From: Buxus sempervirens
Lineage: Eukaryota; Streptophyta; Magnoliopsida; Buxales; Buxaceae
Length of the DNA stretch: 64,000 bases
Reading direction: 5' to 3'
Assembly (NCBI GenBank): GCA_947561395.2
Contig: OX387192.1
Location: forward strand, 1,240,001 to 1,304,000
This document shows, in pieces, positions 1 to 15,000 of the stretch. How positions within the stretch are numbered: the stretch's first letter is position 1; every line of letters starts with the position of its first letter. A program made the translations under genes and the position numbers. The notes below the pieces were generated by a model. The model made no database searches and was not told the DNA's origin. It saw only the letters and a program-made list of their open reading frames with translations.

Positions 1-3000
1 ATATATTAATCCTAAAGTATTAATATATGTGATTTGATTTCAGTTAGACAGAATTTTGTTACTCCAGTCAATTTTATAGAACTAATATAATGGAAGCATC
101 TAGAAAGGCATGTTTCCATGTCCGAAGTATAGAAACATGGGAGGATGATGAAAAATGGGAGGGGAAAAAAAAAGATTCCAATTTTTATTCATCGCCTCAT
201 AATGACAAACTTAATAGTGCTTCCACCAAAAATAAAACCCAAAAAATAACTTAGAAAACTAAATGTCATTTTGTGCATAATTTTTTTTTTTGGTCAGCGA
301 TAGATATTCTGTCATTACCTGCTCTTAGAATCCAGTATGGCTTCCAGAAAGTGGAGATCAATGAAATTTTTTTAGTTTATATTTATTATATCTTTTTATC
401 GGCACAGATCTGTGATGTTTTGACCTTCACATATTCTGCAGAACACATGCATGCATTATATGATAGCAAAATAAAGGGGTATAAACACGTAGGTGCAATA
501 ACACACCAGTTATGTACCACAGTTTTTTGGCTCAATTTGTTACCAAAGTTGTTGAAAGTCTCTTCCCTGCATGTTGAAAGTTGATAAATAAGATGCAAAA
601 CAATATAGTTAACCAGAAAACCTGAAGCACTAAATGTTCTACCAGTTAACAATTTCGTATCCATGAGACAATGCTATTTTCTGGGCTCGTAAGACAAAAT
701 ACTGATATGCTTCAGATTCATTCAGTCTGTGCTTACTTAACCTGCACAATCAGAAGGTGGGTCAAGAAACTTGTTCAAGTTTCCTGATAGAAGATCGGAT
801 AAATGAATACAGATAAAGATAAAATACCCGTAAGCTTTGATACATTTACTAGCCCCCATCAGATTCATGGGCCTTGTCCCTTCCTCTTTACTTAATAATT
901 GATTCATTATTTCTCCTGAATCCAACTTATTATGTCTTCTTATTGTAGTTGCTGTGACAAAACATATTATCTTTCATAGAGATTTTCATTTAAGTGTGGG
1001 GGAAAAATGCTAAATAGAAAATAAAATGTGGATTGGAAGGTTTTCTCTAGCTTCCTAAAAGAAAAAGGCAATTCTGGACTTTAGCCTTGGGGACGTGGGG
1101 AAAACATGGAAGCTATTAGAGAAATATTAAGCCCAAGTACAAATCGGATCCTGGCTGGAGATGGCAATGGAGCCTCAAATAATTTCCCTTAACAAATCTG
1201 AAATAAATTACAATATGGGTTAACATTACATCATGAAGTCATTAAAAGAAAAGAGAGGATAATGGGATAATGGGTAAATATGTCGAACTATCTTGAAAGA
1301 CTTGGTGAAATGGTTTGTGGTGGGAAGAGATGTTACAATTTGTGGTTTAAGGATGTACTGGTTTGTCATGTTTTTGAAACTGTTTTGTATATTCCATGAC
1401 ACAGAGAATAATTGATGGAAAGCTGCTAGGAATGAGTAAGAACAAGTAGCTTGGATTTTGAAAGACTCTTAACACAATTGGAAAGTAAACACTCCAGCAA
1501 ATATCACCTGTTTCATGTCCCATGCTACTTGTTGAAGAGGGAAAACTCAATGAGTAGCTTGGATATTGCCCCTTGTCCTCCCCTTTTAATTATTAGCTCA
1601 TATTTATTATCAAAAGAGGGGAAAAAAATTCGGGGATTAAAGTGAGGAAAAATTCATCAACAGGCTTGATATATAGTCAACGGATCCAATATCCGAATCC
1701 CACTTACCTTAAGTGAAAAAAAAGGGCTCCATACGTATTTACGGAGACAGTAAGCCATCCAGGAAACAACTACAGAATTAACTTCTCAAGCATACATCCA
1801 AGTATAAAGACCCAATTTTCATGTTCTTGCACAAAAACTCAACTACCACAAAGTTTTTCCTTTCAATAGCTTTCCAAAAGAGACTATGTTGATGTAAACA
1901 GTATTGTGATTATAGTTTATCACAATTAAGAGACACTTTTGAGATCTTGTATTGGGAAAAGATATATTTCTTGTCACAAATATCTAAGGTTGCGTATTGA
2001 CAGGAATATATAATGGAAAAGTGGTACATCTTCTGTTAAGCTTGATGGTTACTTTCACATGAACCACGTCAGACAAACAGTAAGCTTGTATGTTAATTCT
2101 GATATCATCAAAAATCAGTTGTAGTCATAAGCTGCATAAATGAAAATTTATTGCTACATCAGTGAAGAAAGTGAGGATCCCAATCCTTCTCACTTAAACT
2201 TCTACTCTAAGAGAAAATGGGAGGTTAAACATCTCACCTATGTGTTTCACATTCTCATAGTCATATTAAATGATGTTAGCACAGCAGTTATATGTCTACT
2301 GGTAAGTTATGCAAATTCAAGTTCTAGCACTGGTTTTACCATTATGCAAGATGCAGAGGTACATTAATGACATCAGGTTTCGGTGCATGATTTCATGAAT
2401 AGTAAATACACATTGTTTATTCTACAACATACTCCATGAATGATAAGAGTGGAAAAAGTGAAGCAGATTCAATAAACATGATGTACATGATGGGCATAAA
2501 TCATATCTGTTTCACCTTACTATAAGAAGAAAAATGAGATAACAGTATCATTACCAGTTCCTTATACGAGGAGTTTTTGTCCAGCAGCCTGGTATCAATA
2601 ATGGAAATGTAGGCATCAGTAAATTTTCAGAGTTGATCACTTTTCATTTTTAAAAAATAAAGATAAAACCAATGAATTTCCCCAGAATAATCAAACAACA
2701 TATATAAAATGAAAGACAACACACAAATGCAACATTTTCTACATGTTTAATGAACAAAAAACAATCTTTTTTTATAGCTTCCACATTTTTTATGGCATAA
2801 GACTTGCCCTTTCTGTAATGAAATTCCTTACAATCCACCACCGCCAAAAAAAAAAAAACAAAAGGAGAAATGAAAAGAAAAAAACTTCAATGCAAACATT
2901 TCTGATATTTTATTGCAATGATATACTGATGTTAAAAACAAGGTACCTAAAAAGAAATCAGAGTGAGGATTATCACAGCAGAAAACGAGCAGCAGCTAGC

Positions 3001-6000
3001 TAACAGAAATATAAGGAAAAAGGAAAACTACGTTAATGTACATGGAATCCATGGATGCATATATGTAGACATATAAATATACAAATAAAAACATATATAC
3101 ATCCCTGTGCTATGCATATATATCTATATATCTATATATATATATATATATAAGCAACCTATCATTGATCCACAACTTTTCAGTCAGTAGAACAGTAAGA
3201 TTCATGTGACCTGTTTAGAATAGAACTCTACACAAGCAAAGTTCTAGTGCAGAAAGGAGGATGTATAAAAATTTTCCAATAATACTCCACTGAACTGGGC
3301 ATGGGAAGATTGGCTCAGCTAAATACCAAAATCTGAGTTTGTACACACTGGATAATAGATCTCTTTACATTAATGAAATCTTGCAGAGCAAAAACTTTCT
3401 ATATGCATGAAAAGATAAATAAGTCAAAATCATTTAAGAAAGTGAATACCAATGATCAAATGCTCATAATGATTTCATTACACTTGGTAAACTAGACTTC
3501 TTCTTATTACCTTCATATCCTTCCAACATAGAAAACTAATAAATCAGCAGCTGAAGGTTCATTTTATCATTGTGAGAATATAAGGATAGGTCAGTAATGA
3601 TTCCAAATATCTCTGAGAAAATATCTTAAAGAAGAAGAATGTAGATACATTTTAAATATTACAAAAGACCTCCCAATATACATATATCATCTTTGGTTTT
3701 CAAGGTGATTGTCTAGTGACCAAAGCAGCACAGGTCATATTGGAATCGGATAGTTAATTTCCTGATGTCCTTAGAAGTCATCCCAACAATAACATTTAAA
3801 CTAATTCCAATTTCACTTCATCCAACCTAACTTGTTCATAGAGACGAAATGGCAAAGTGTCACAGTATGCAAGGCTGAAATGGGCAGAAACCATTGTTGA
3901 AGAAACATTGATTCCAGAAAATGTCAAATGTATACAACAATTTCTTTTAAGTACTCAAGCAAAAACTTCTAGTCCTATGAATAGTTTAAAAAGAATCTTG
4001 TTCCTTTAATTACATTTATATTACAACCATCTAATGAGGGACCTTTAATCCAACATGATTATAAATACCGCATGCATTTATCTAATTTATTATATCAGAC
4101 ATGTAGATCACAAAAATTAATTAATGATTCAGCATCAAAAGTGCTTAGTGACTGCATGTGTATTACATACCTATGTCAAAGGTTTTCTTGGTATATTTAT
4201 TTGCATGCATATCCATTGGATAGCCTAGTGGGACCACTTTAGCACTCTTGATGCAACTCTTTTTTCAAATATTGCAGATTAATAGGCCTCCACTCTTCCT
4301 AGACTTGCCAAATTTCAGCCCAAAAGATATCCAAATGGACCCTTTCTCCAAGATCTTTCTTGATTTGAACAGTAAAGAACATGAAATTCAGATATTGCTT
4401 TGACATTGTAAATTGCTAATATAGAGTAGGTCCCTGCACTGTGTGCACAGACGGATTTCTCAAATTTCCTATAAGAGGATCACCTATATGATGGATAATC
4501 TAGATTGGCGATGCTTGTCCTCCGTAAAACAGAAAAGTCCATAACTTTCCAGTAATCTAAACAGGGTGAAGTTATTGAACACATGCACACATGATGCCAT
4601 GAAACATTCATGAAAATGTCAATACCAGGATATAGGGCATGTAATAAAGCACAAAGAAATATAAAATATTTGATAAGTTTCATCAAGCTTACCTGTATGT
4701 ACTTCATCACCTCCCAAGTGAACGAACCTGAATTTAAAGACTTTACTAAAATCTGAAACATTGAAAATTTCAAGGAGAAACTTACAAAATTGGGCAAAAA
4801 ATTCAAATGAGTTGCAGAATGAAGTCAAAATCAAATTTCATAAAGAAATGTCATTACCTGAAAGAATGCCATCTATTACTTTGAAAGTGAAGTCATTGCT
4901 CACATCAAGTGGCTCTTGACAATGTAATGACGGCCATAAAGAAGGATAGCCAATACCCCTGAAAATGTACCGTTAACTTCTTGAAAAATTTATTGCATTG
5001 ATGCCAAAGGGCACGATAAAAGGACAAATGATGTGACCCTTTGTTTGATACACTCAGGTCAATGGATTAAATGCAATTGTCAACGCAACCTCAAGTAATG
5101 TAATAAGGGAGTTTTCATGGGGATACATCTGAGGGCACATATTTTCAACATCAGTGCTGCAAATAGGATCCCAAACATCCAACATGCATGAGTGATGCAT
5201 TAATGTAGATTACAACACTCTCCACTGTAGACTATAAAATAGGAAATTGAAGAAGAGGATTGATGTAACATGCATGGGGAACTTCCCTGGTAGTAGTTGC
5301 TCATCTAATTATCCTTTTCATGTGGGCATGTGTAGGTTTGAATCTCCAAGTTTTATTATTCTGAATACTGATAACAGTTTCAATTCCATCGAAGAATATC
5401 CATTGGAGTTAATCAAGCCAAATGGTTCTCAACTCTACACATTTGCTTGGGCCAATCTTGACACTTTTACAACTTATGATGACACAATTTACTAAATATG
5501 TCTACTGCTGAATTTAATTATGAGTTCAGGAAATAAAGTTACCAATCCTAAATCATACCGTAGTAGGACAACACTATGAAGTTGACAACTTTAATTCTTT
5601 ATATAGACATTTTTATTATTTTTGTTTCAATTTATAAAAAAACTTTTATGGGTAGAGATTATTTTAATATTGAATACTTGTGTCCAACCCAGATCTGTCA
5701 TGGGCCAATGCCTATTAAACACTGGGATAAAATTTATCAGTGATGTTATTCAATCAATTTTCACATCTGGGTTGTTAATGGACCTATCTGTAATTCAGTT
5801 AGTAGCTAGGGGTCTGACCCTTTTTGCTATGGGTTTCTAAGAATTGTCAATATATATTGTAGGGTTTTAGATGCATACTGTTAACAAATCCAAAACCGAA
5901 ATACATAGCGGAATTGATGGATCACAAACCAAATTTCACTAACGTCTAGAGAATCTGATAACCAGACACCTCTTTGCCATCCACAATGTAAATCCTTCCC

Positions 6001-9000
6001 TTGAATGGATGGGATTCCCAGATTCTGTCAGGATTGAAACACTGATCTCCATAGAGATTTTCGTTCAGTATTGGAACACTGATCTCCGTAGAGTCTCATT
6101 TCGACTGACAAGTTTCCTTAAAGACTGCTCCTCTTTTCTCCTTCTAGTTGCACCTAACAACCTCTCACAATTCTCTAAATAAGCAGTCTCAAGGTGGTAT
6201 TTATAGAGATATTGGGATAGAGTCCCACATCTGTTAAGATTCCTATCTAGTCTTTAACTCTATCTCCATCCAACCTTTGCAAACTCATACTAAGCATCAA
6301 ACACTATAAGTAGGTTTGATCAACAAGAAGTGCAACCCATGTCACCCATAGGTTGGACCTACAATATAACCAATATAATATGAGAGATGGAAACAATAGA
6401 TGTCTCTCCTATTTCTTTGAGACATGAGATATGGAAACAATAGATGTTGTCCTCTTTCTTTGCTTCTATTTCTTCTCTATCCTTCCTCTTCCTTTATATT
6501 ATTCATGCACTCTAAACCTTAATATTGCGATACCAGAGCAATATGCAAACAACTCCAATTTTGTTTGCTTTGCTGTCTGACGATCTTGCCCCACTTAGTT
6601 CTCTGGTCATCCACTTTCAATAGTGGAGTCTCATGATCTTGATATACCTACAGTCCTCCATAAGGGTAACAGATTAAATAGCTACCATGCATCAAAATAG
6701 CATATGGGAGCCTGTTCTGCTTCCTTCTAACAAGAAGGTAGAGAGCTGTTGATGGGTGTATAGCATTAATTTCCTTTTTGAAAGTTTCTGCAGAGATAAA
6801 CCTAACTTTGTAGCAAAAAGCAGCACAAAAAAAATTATGGCATTGACTATGCTAAGACATTCTCTCTTGTTTCTGACTGTCAGACTTAAAATGTGGCTGT
6901 TCACTCTAGTGCAGAATCCGTATGGCACATGCCACCAATGAGCTTGTATGTTAATGCACCTGTAGGCCAAGTTAGTATTTTCTATATGTCACCTAATTAA
7001 TCTTTTCTAAGATAATTAGGCTGCTGGTGATATTGCATAAAACACAGTCCTTCATGAGCATAGAAATCATACTATGGTTCACTCTGATTTTGGGCATAAG
7101 AAAGTTGACTTTGATACATAGTCACTGGCTTGAGGGAGGGGCGAAGTGGACCTATCTGTGAGCTTTTTAGTTGTAATGGACTTTTCTATCTGTTTCTGTT
7201 TTCAAACATTATGTATAAATATAATGGGAGACATTTCATTTTTTTTCATCCTTCGTAATCCAACACCAAAATCATAAAAAATGATTTACTAATATAATGC
7301 ACAGTAGTTAAGAGAAGCATTATATATAAGTATAAAATGCCTATCGATTTAGCTAATTCAAAATATCAAGCATATTGTTGTGAATCATACAATGTGAATA
7401 GCAAAATTAGAGAAGAAGAAGAAGAACAGAACATGCAGAATTTAAGCGGTTCGACAATGTGCTTACATCCACTGTGTACGGCAAAAGTTTCCACTAAAAA
7501 ATTCAATTACTGCTTCAAACACATATCCTTTTCCTCTTACTCATAAAAGGAAGATATAACATATTTATTTTTAAACTTTAACATATAATTTGAAAATAGT
7601 GAAAAATATCAAGGTCGTAGTTACCATGAGAGAGCATGCCCTGGTACATCAATTTCAGCTAATACATTAATCCCTCTTCTTTGAGCATAACTGCAAAAAT
7701 TCAAGATCAATGTTTTAGAGAAAGTACATATAATGGAGAAAGCGTGTATTTTCATCCCAGAAAACAAAGCAACAACACTTACTTCACTATTTTAGCAGCA
7801 TCCGCAATTGTATATCGCTCTGAAATAGAATAAGCACCATCCCATAGTTTAGGATATGATGGTATTTCCAAGGGGAAAGATTGTGTATCTACAATGTGCC
7901 AGTGTAGCACATTCTGCATGAAAGCAAATTAAAAATTGGCACACAAGTCAATGCAAGCAAAATATTGTCCATAACAACTTTAAAGCTATCAACAAATTCT
8001 TCAAGTAACTACCATAGCATCTGAGATTCTGACTGATAAAATGGAAAGGGCAGTGACACTCCCCACAAAAACGAGGAAATGAAAATATGATTACCAGCAT
8101 TTATATTTAGTAAGCATACTAATAAATGATTTCATCTGAGGATACTAATCTCATTAATTATTTCCACATGTAAATTGTTATGCAGAGGCATGTCTCAGAC
8201 ACAGCAATTTTCTTAAAATATAGAAAATATAAATGAAATAAACTGTGCTGGTGAAAGAATTGCAGGAACATGATATGGAGAAAGTATCCAGATGTCTGCC
8301 AAGAAAAACAAGAACATGGACTTGCATTTAACCATTCATATGATCTACAGTCACCTAAAATACAATGTTGACCCCACATGCATTATACATATATATTCCT
8401 AATCCAAACAAAATTTCACCTTAGATGATAGCACGCAAAAAATTATTCTAGAACATATCTGCCACAAGCATAAAACAGATCGCACATAATATATCACTGG
8501 CATACTTTATACCAATTTTGAGATGAAATACATTACTAGTTGAAATATCACAGGTATAAATTGTATCTTTTCTCCATCACATACCAACTTCGTGAAGGAC
8601 ATGGCATCAATGACATTCCTTATCATTGGCAGAGGCAGATAGTGTCGAGAAGTATCTGCAATGAGACAAATTTATAGTTCAGAATAAATTCATTTCAATC
8701 AACCAGCAGATTGTCAATAAAATCTGTCGGCTGAGATATAGATCAAACTATTGGAATAGCTCAAAGTGAATTCAAAATAAAGTCGCATCATAAAAAATGA
8801 ACTTCTGCTAATGGTTTAGGAGATGACTCCTTTTGTTATCTGGTCCTAAGGTGACCCGGCCTCCTTTGCTCCTTTCATGTCTTAAATCAATTATGGAGAG
8901 CATACTCAAGTGCCATATAAAGAAAAAGACCACTTTTCTCCTTCAGGAAAACAGGACGAAGAAACAAGAAAAGTTATTGACTCCTATCTATCATTCTGTT

Positions 9001-12000
9001 TGAGCAGCATGTGGCTGTATCTGCAATCTTGACAATGCTAAAAAGTGCACAAGAATCCAGTAGAAAAATAGAGGGAATGAAGGGACTATGATGGTTCTGT
9101 GGTAAATGGAAGCAACCAGGCAATAGGGCTCTATCAAGGGTTTCTTACTCGAGACATAGGACCGCCATTGTTGATGCCATTGGGAGATGCAAACATATAG
9201 TCTTGGTTATGTCTGTTCCGATGGCCCTGCTGGGGGCCGGGGACCAACGGCAAATTCCTCCACTCCTCCACCTACCCCCAAACTTTATATGCACCTTCTG
9301 TTCTTGGTCATGCCAGATTTTTGGAGTTCTCTCTTTCAGCTCATGTTGGTTTGAAAGACAAATAATTGGCTGTGTCTTTCTCCACATCTGAGATTGCCAG
9401 ATCTGAAGAGGACTTGTCTAATACTCTCGTCCTCAAGTTTTCCAAAGGTTGGCCTTCCATGGATGAGATCAGATCTTCCATCAATTCGTGGGGTTTGAAT
9501 TCTCCATTCGCCATTGGTCTCATTGATCCTTGACATGTTATATTGAAGCAACCTCAGAAGAGGATTTTTTATCTGTGCCTAGACATGTAGCTCCTCTTTC
9601 TTAAAGGGTTTTCTCTTTCAGATGTTCAAATGGATGCCTGACTTCAATCCAAAGAACGAATCAGTGATTGCACCAGTTTGGGTTTACCTTCCATTGCTTC
9701 CTTTAAATTCTTTAACCCTTGTCTTCATCCTCTTGCCTCGGCTATTGGCGGGGTCTTGATGTTTGATCAAGCTACTCTTGCTCTTGTTTGTCTGAGCATG
9801 GCCAAGGTTTGTGTTGAACTCTCTATTGTGAAGCCTCCACCGTATTGTGTCTGGATCAATACTGGTAAGGGCAATCGGTTTTGGCAATGTATAATTTATG
9901 AAAAATTGCCCAAGTATTGTCATCATTGCTTGTAACAAGGGCATTCCGATAATGACTGTAGAAGATCTGGCTATTTCATTGGCCCCAAGAAATCTGATAA
10001 AGTTGTTCCTCATCATGTTGCTCATCCTAGAAAGAAGGATAAACAAGTCTCTTTTGCACCTACCCCTTCTGATCCTATGACTTCAAAGCCTATGGAAGGC
10101 TTTGACAATCTTTCTAATCTTCTTGCAGTTGGTGGTTCTATTCAAGAGGCTTTTGCTGTTTCTAAGGAGCCGAACGCCAGAGTCCTTCCTGTTGCTGATG
10201 TTTCAGAAGCCGGTTTCTTGCAACCAAATAATCCAATTGTTGGCTCTATTGCTTCTACTTCTAATTCCTCGGCTTTGCTTGGTGATCAAGGTGTGACTAT
10301 TGATGCAGCAGCTAATGCCTCGCAAAGGATCATTCTGCCTGTTGATTCTATGGCTCCCTCAGTGCTTCTTGGCAAACAAGGTGCAGTTGTTCAAGTTGGT
10401 CCTGCAGCTGTTGCCTTGCAACCAATTACTTCAATTGTTGGTCCTTTAGCTACTGCTTCTAATCCCTCAGCTCTACTTGGCATTCAAAGTGCTTCAACTC
10501 CTTTCTCTAATTCTCAAGCTTGTACTCTTCATGATGGGAGTGACACAGGGACTTTGATGGCTGAAGAAGGGAATGGACTCCAATCTGATAATATGATATT
10601 CCTAATCATGTTGCTAAGTATTCTTCCGACATATCTATTTCAGATTCTGAAGTTGTTGTTCAATTTTCAACTGTTCCTAGAAGAAGACAATCTCGTTGAG
10701 ATTATTTAACTATGCATAGTGGTGTTTGCACGAGAGCTAGATCCAATTAACCTTTTTCTTGCTACTAATGATTTGGTTCCTTGTTTGGGAAATTAGGGGT
10801 GTTTGCCACCCTAGAACAATTCATCAACTAAAAAAGTTAACTCACCAAACTTATTGCTTTGCTCACTGAGAGCCTATGCTTGATGAAAGTGTCATTGCTT
10901 GTTTATCTAGGTAAATTAGTTTTCCTGGTTTGGTGAATTCTCAACCATTTGGTGGAAAATTTTCATTCTTCTGGAAAGACTTTTTAGATAATAATGTTGT
11001 ATTTTACCTCAAGTGAAATGCTTCTTGTTAAGGTTGTTGATAGATCTTCTAATTTTTCTAGCTTTCTAGCAATGTTTTATGCCAAGTGTTTCCAGGATGA
11101 GCAACTACACCTTTAGGCTGATTTACACTTCTATTTCTCATATTCATGGCCCTTGTTTTGTAGCCAGGGACTTTAATATTTGCAATTTGCCATCTGAAAA
11201 TTTGGGTGGACAGCTTCCTTCTTCCTCATCTATGGATGAGTTTAACTCTATGATCCACAGTTTTGGCCTTAATGATGCTGGTTTTTCAGGTCCTAAGTAT
11301 ACTTGGTGTAATGACAAACCTAGCAATCGCTGAATTTGTGCTAGAATCTTTGTTAATACAGAAGCCAAGGTTCTCTTTTAGTCTCTTAAAGTCGAGCACC
11401 TCCCTCAGATAAGATCTAATCATTCTCCACTTCTCATCTTTGTAGTGGACCAATCCCTTCAAGACCCTAAACCTTCCTATTACTACAAAATGTGATCTAA
11501 CCATACGGATTTTCATGATTTCATTTCATCCACTTGTGACATTCAGGGTGTTGGGATCCTTCGAAAATACTTTCTACTAAACTAAAGAGTCTTCAAGGTA
11601 TTTTAAAGCATTGGAAGAAGCATATTTTTGGTGAACTATTTCAAATAATTCAATCTATCAAGGATCATATTTTGGATTTTGAATTCTCTTTGGGATCTAG
11701 TTGGTCTTCAGTAGCTTATGCTTCCCTTATCTCTGCCAAAACAATTATGATTCTGCTTTTCTCCAAGATGAAATCTTTTGGAAATAGAAATCTCGGATTC
11801 AATGGCTTCAAGAAGGGGGCTCTTAACACTAAATTTTTTCATGCTACTACCAGGCCCGGACAAAGAAGGAATCGTATTACTTCTCCCATTTCTCCTGATG
11901 GCTCTACTTCTAGTGATCCTTCTATTATTCACAATGCAGCCATCTCTTTCTTTTAGAATGTTCTCTCCACCGAAGTTAGCAACAAGCAACCATGTGAATC

Positions 12001-15000
12001 CTTGATGTAATTCCCTCCTTAGTTAATGATGATAATAATGCTTCTTTCTTGAGGATTCCCTCTGATGAGGAAGTTAAGAAACCTGTTTTTAGCATTCCTA
12101 AAGATAGTGCCTGAGACCCTGAAGGATTCTCTACTGGTTCTTTCAAGACTACTTGGACATAGTCACTTTTGATGTTATTTGTTCTGTTGAAAGTTTTTCT
12201 CGGGTACCCCTCTACCTTTATCCTATAAAATCTGCTTTATTTCTATTATTCCTAAGACAGAAGAGCCCAAGTAATTCTCTAATTTTTGCCATGTTGGCTT
12301 ATGTAATGTTGTTAACAAGTTTAGTGCATAAGTTCTGGCTTATAGATGTTAGATATTAGTAGTGTTAATTGTTGATTATTGATGTAATTAGCTTAATTAG
12401 CTTGTGGGTATAAAACCCACTTACTATTCACCATTTGAAAATTAATATTTAATCTTTCACTATTCAACTTGGTATCGGAGCAAACAAAAAAAACAACCTC
12501 CGTCGCCACCGCCGCCGCACAGCACCACCGTCCCCGACTTCTGCTTCTTCTTCCTCGAGTGTGCACCCCCGTTCTTCTTCTTCCTCCTCGCGCGCGCACC
12601 CTTGTTTCTTCCTCTTCCTCCTCGCGTGCGTACGCAGTGTCCTTCTTCTCCTCTTCTCGCGCGTGCGCAGTGACCTTCTTCTCCTCTTCTCGCGCGCACG
12701 CGCAGCGACCTTCTTCTCCTTTTTTCTTCCACCTCTTCTCGCACGAGCGTAGTAGCACTCCCATCGTCGCTTCCTCTCTTCTCGCGCATCTCTACCTTGC
12801 GCAACTTCCTCTTTTTCCTGGTAGCCCTAGGTTTGGCTCTATGTTATTCTGAGTAAACCTAGGGCTCTTCCCTTCATGATGTCCTCTGTGACTTGTTGAT
12901 GCCCTAAGGGTTGTTTTCCTCTTCCCTGGTTATTCCTTTGATTCTCCATGGCAGAATCATCTAGTGCCCATTCGGATTTGGCACCTCCTCTAACTGGTGG
13001 AAGAGTTACCAATGTTCTGTTGAATGGACGTAATTTTGCAACTTGGTCTCGGTCCTTGAAATTGTTTATTGGTGGCCGAGGTAAGTCTGCTTGGCTTTTG
13101 GGAAAAGCTCCACGTCCAGCTGATGATGATCCTAAGGCAGATCAATGGGATATTGATAACTGCCTCATTCTGAGTTGGATCTATGGCTCTATGGAGCCAC
13201 ATATTTTCAATATGTTTATGTATCATGAGAATGTTGCTAGCCTTTGGACTACTTTGACTGCGAAATATGCTCATTCCCGGAATGAGGCTCGACACTTTGA
13301 GTTGTACCAGGAGGTTACTCGTGCCACTCAGGAGAGCCTTGGATTGACTGTCTCTCAGTTTTTTGGCTACCTATAGACTCGTTAGGATGAGATGGCTCAG
13401 TATGATCCCGTCAGTGACTTTGGGACGATGGCCACTGTGGCGGTTCAGAAGTTGGATCGTCTTCATACTTATGCTTTTCTTATGGGGCTTAAGCCCAAGT
13501 TTGAGAATCTTCGCACCCAGATTCTAAACTCTACTCCAGTTCCATCTTTGATGGATGCATTTGCGATGATCAATCAGGGGGAGCATCGGCGCCTTATTTC
13601 CACTCCTACTGCTATACCTACTACTGGCGAGGTTACAGATCAGATGGCCTTTACTAACTCAGCAGGTCCGTCTAATACTTGTCCTTCTGGAAAAAAGCGG
13701 TCGACCTGTCACTATCGTGGGAACCCTGGACACCTTAAGGAAACTTGCTGGAAACTTCACCCCGAGTTGAAGCTCCAATTCCAAAAGAAGAATGGCCTCC
13801 CTCCTAGAGCTGCTGCTATTGCCGAGACCACAGAGCCTCTTGCCCCTTCCCTCTTTGCTCAGGTGGCAGCACTTCAGGCCCAGATCGCCCAGCTGTCATT
13901 ACCAAGCTCCACCACTATTTTATCCTCAGGTATCCCCACTGCCTTCCACGTTCGCTCTGAGTCCCCCTCTTGGGTTCTTGATTCCGGTGCCAATGATCAT
14001 ATGACGGGTGAGTTATCCTTTTTTTCTTCCCCATTGACTCATACTCATAGATCTGTTCGTTTAGCTGATGGGTCCATTGCTACGATTAGTAGTGAAGGCA
14101 TGGTCAAACTTTCATCAAATATCACTCTTTCATCTGTTTTTCATGTCCCAAAATTTGCTTTTAATCTTTTATCTATTAGTCGTCTTGCAAAATCCCTTGA
14201 TTGTGCTGTTATCTTCTTACCTGATCATTGCTTCTTGCCGGACTGGACTTTGAAGAGGATTTTTGGCAAGGAGTATGAGCGTGATGGACTATACTACTTT
14301 GGCGATCCACCACCTTCTCAGCCTCCTGACTATGCTCTGCGTGCTGCTGCTGCTACTCCTGTGTTTGATTTTCCTTTTTCTGTTTCTGCCCATGACAATC
14401 CTTTGTGGCATGCTCGTTTGGGTCATATTAATTTTCAGTATCTTTGTTTAATGTTTCCTAGCCTGTCTGTTGCTTGCAAACAATCTCATTTTAAATTTCA
14501 TGTGTGTGAACTTTCAAAACATTGTCGAAAGCCTTATATTTCTCGTATGCATCGCTCTCCCACTATGTTTGATTTGATTCACTCTGATGTTTGGGGGCCC
14601 TCCCTCGTTACTGCGAGGTCCGGTCATCGGTATTATGTTATTTTTATTGATAACTTTTCTCGATGCACTTGGGTCTATTTGCTTAAGAAAAAATCTAATG
14701 TTTTTGCTACTCTGTGCCAGTTTCTCACTATGGTTAAAACTCAGTTTTCCACTGTTGTTCGGGGTATTCGGTCTGACAATGGGGGGGGGAATACATCACC
14801 AATGATCTTGTAGCTCACTTGTCCAACTTGGGCATTCTACAACAGCTCACCTGTCCTTATACCCCTGAACAAAATGGAGTTGCTGAACGCAAAAACTGCC
14901 ATCTTATAGACGTTACCCGATGTCTTCTTCGGGGAATGTCTATCCCAAAGTCGTTCTGGCATATAGCTGTGCTTACAGCCACTTACCTTATTAACAAGGT

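Noticed and set aside
5858-6653. TGTAGG...CCTACA-bounded block in intron 7 that could be a solo LTR
   Set aside because: Flanking 5-mers do not match and no LTR landmarks such as a TATA box could be fixed.
9684-10046. 120-codon minus-strand open frame
   Set aside because: It is the antisense shadow of the LINE ORF1 domain and knuckle.
12469-12852. Long Arg/Ser/Ala-rich open frames on both strands in the copia leader
   Set aside because: They arise from CTTCTTCTCG repeats in an untranslated leader between the primer-binding site and gag.
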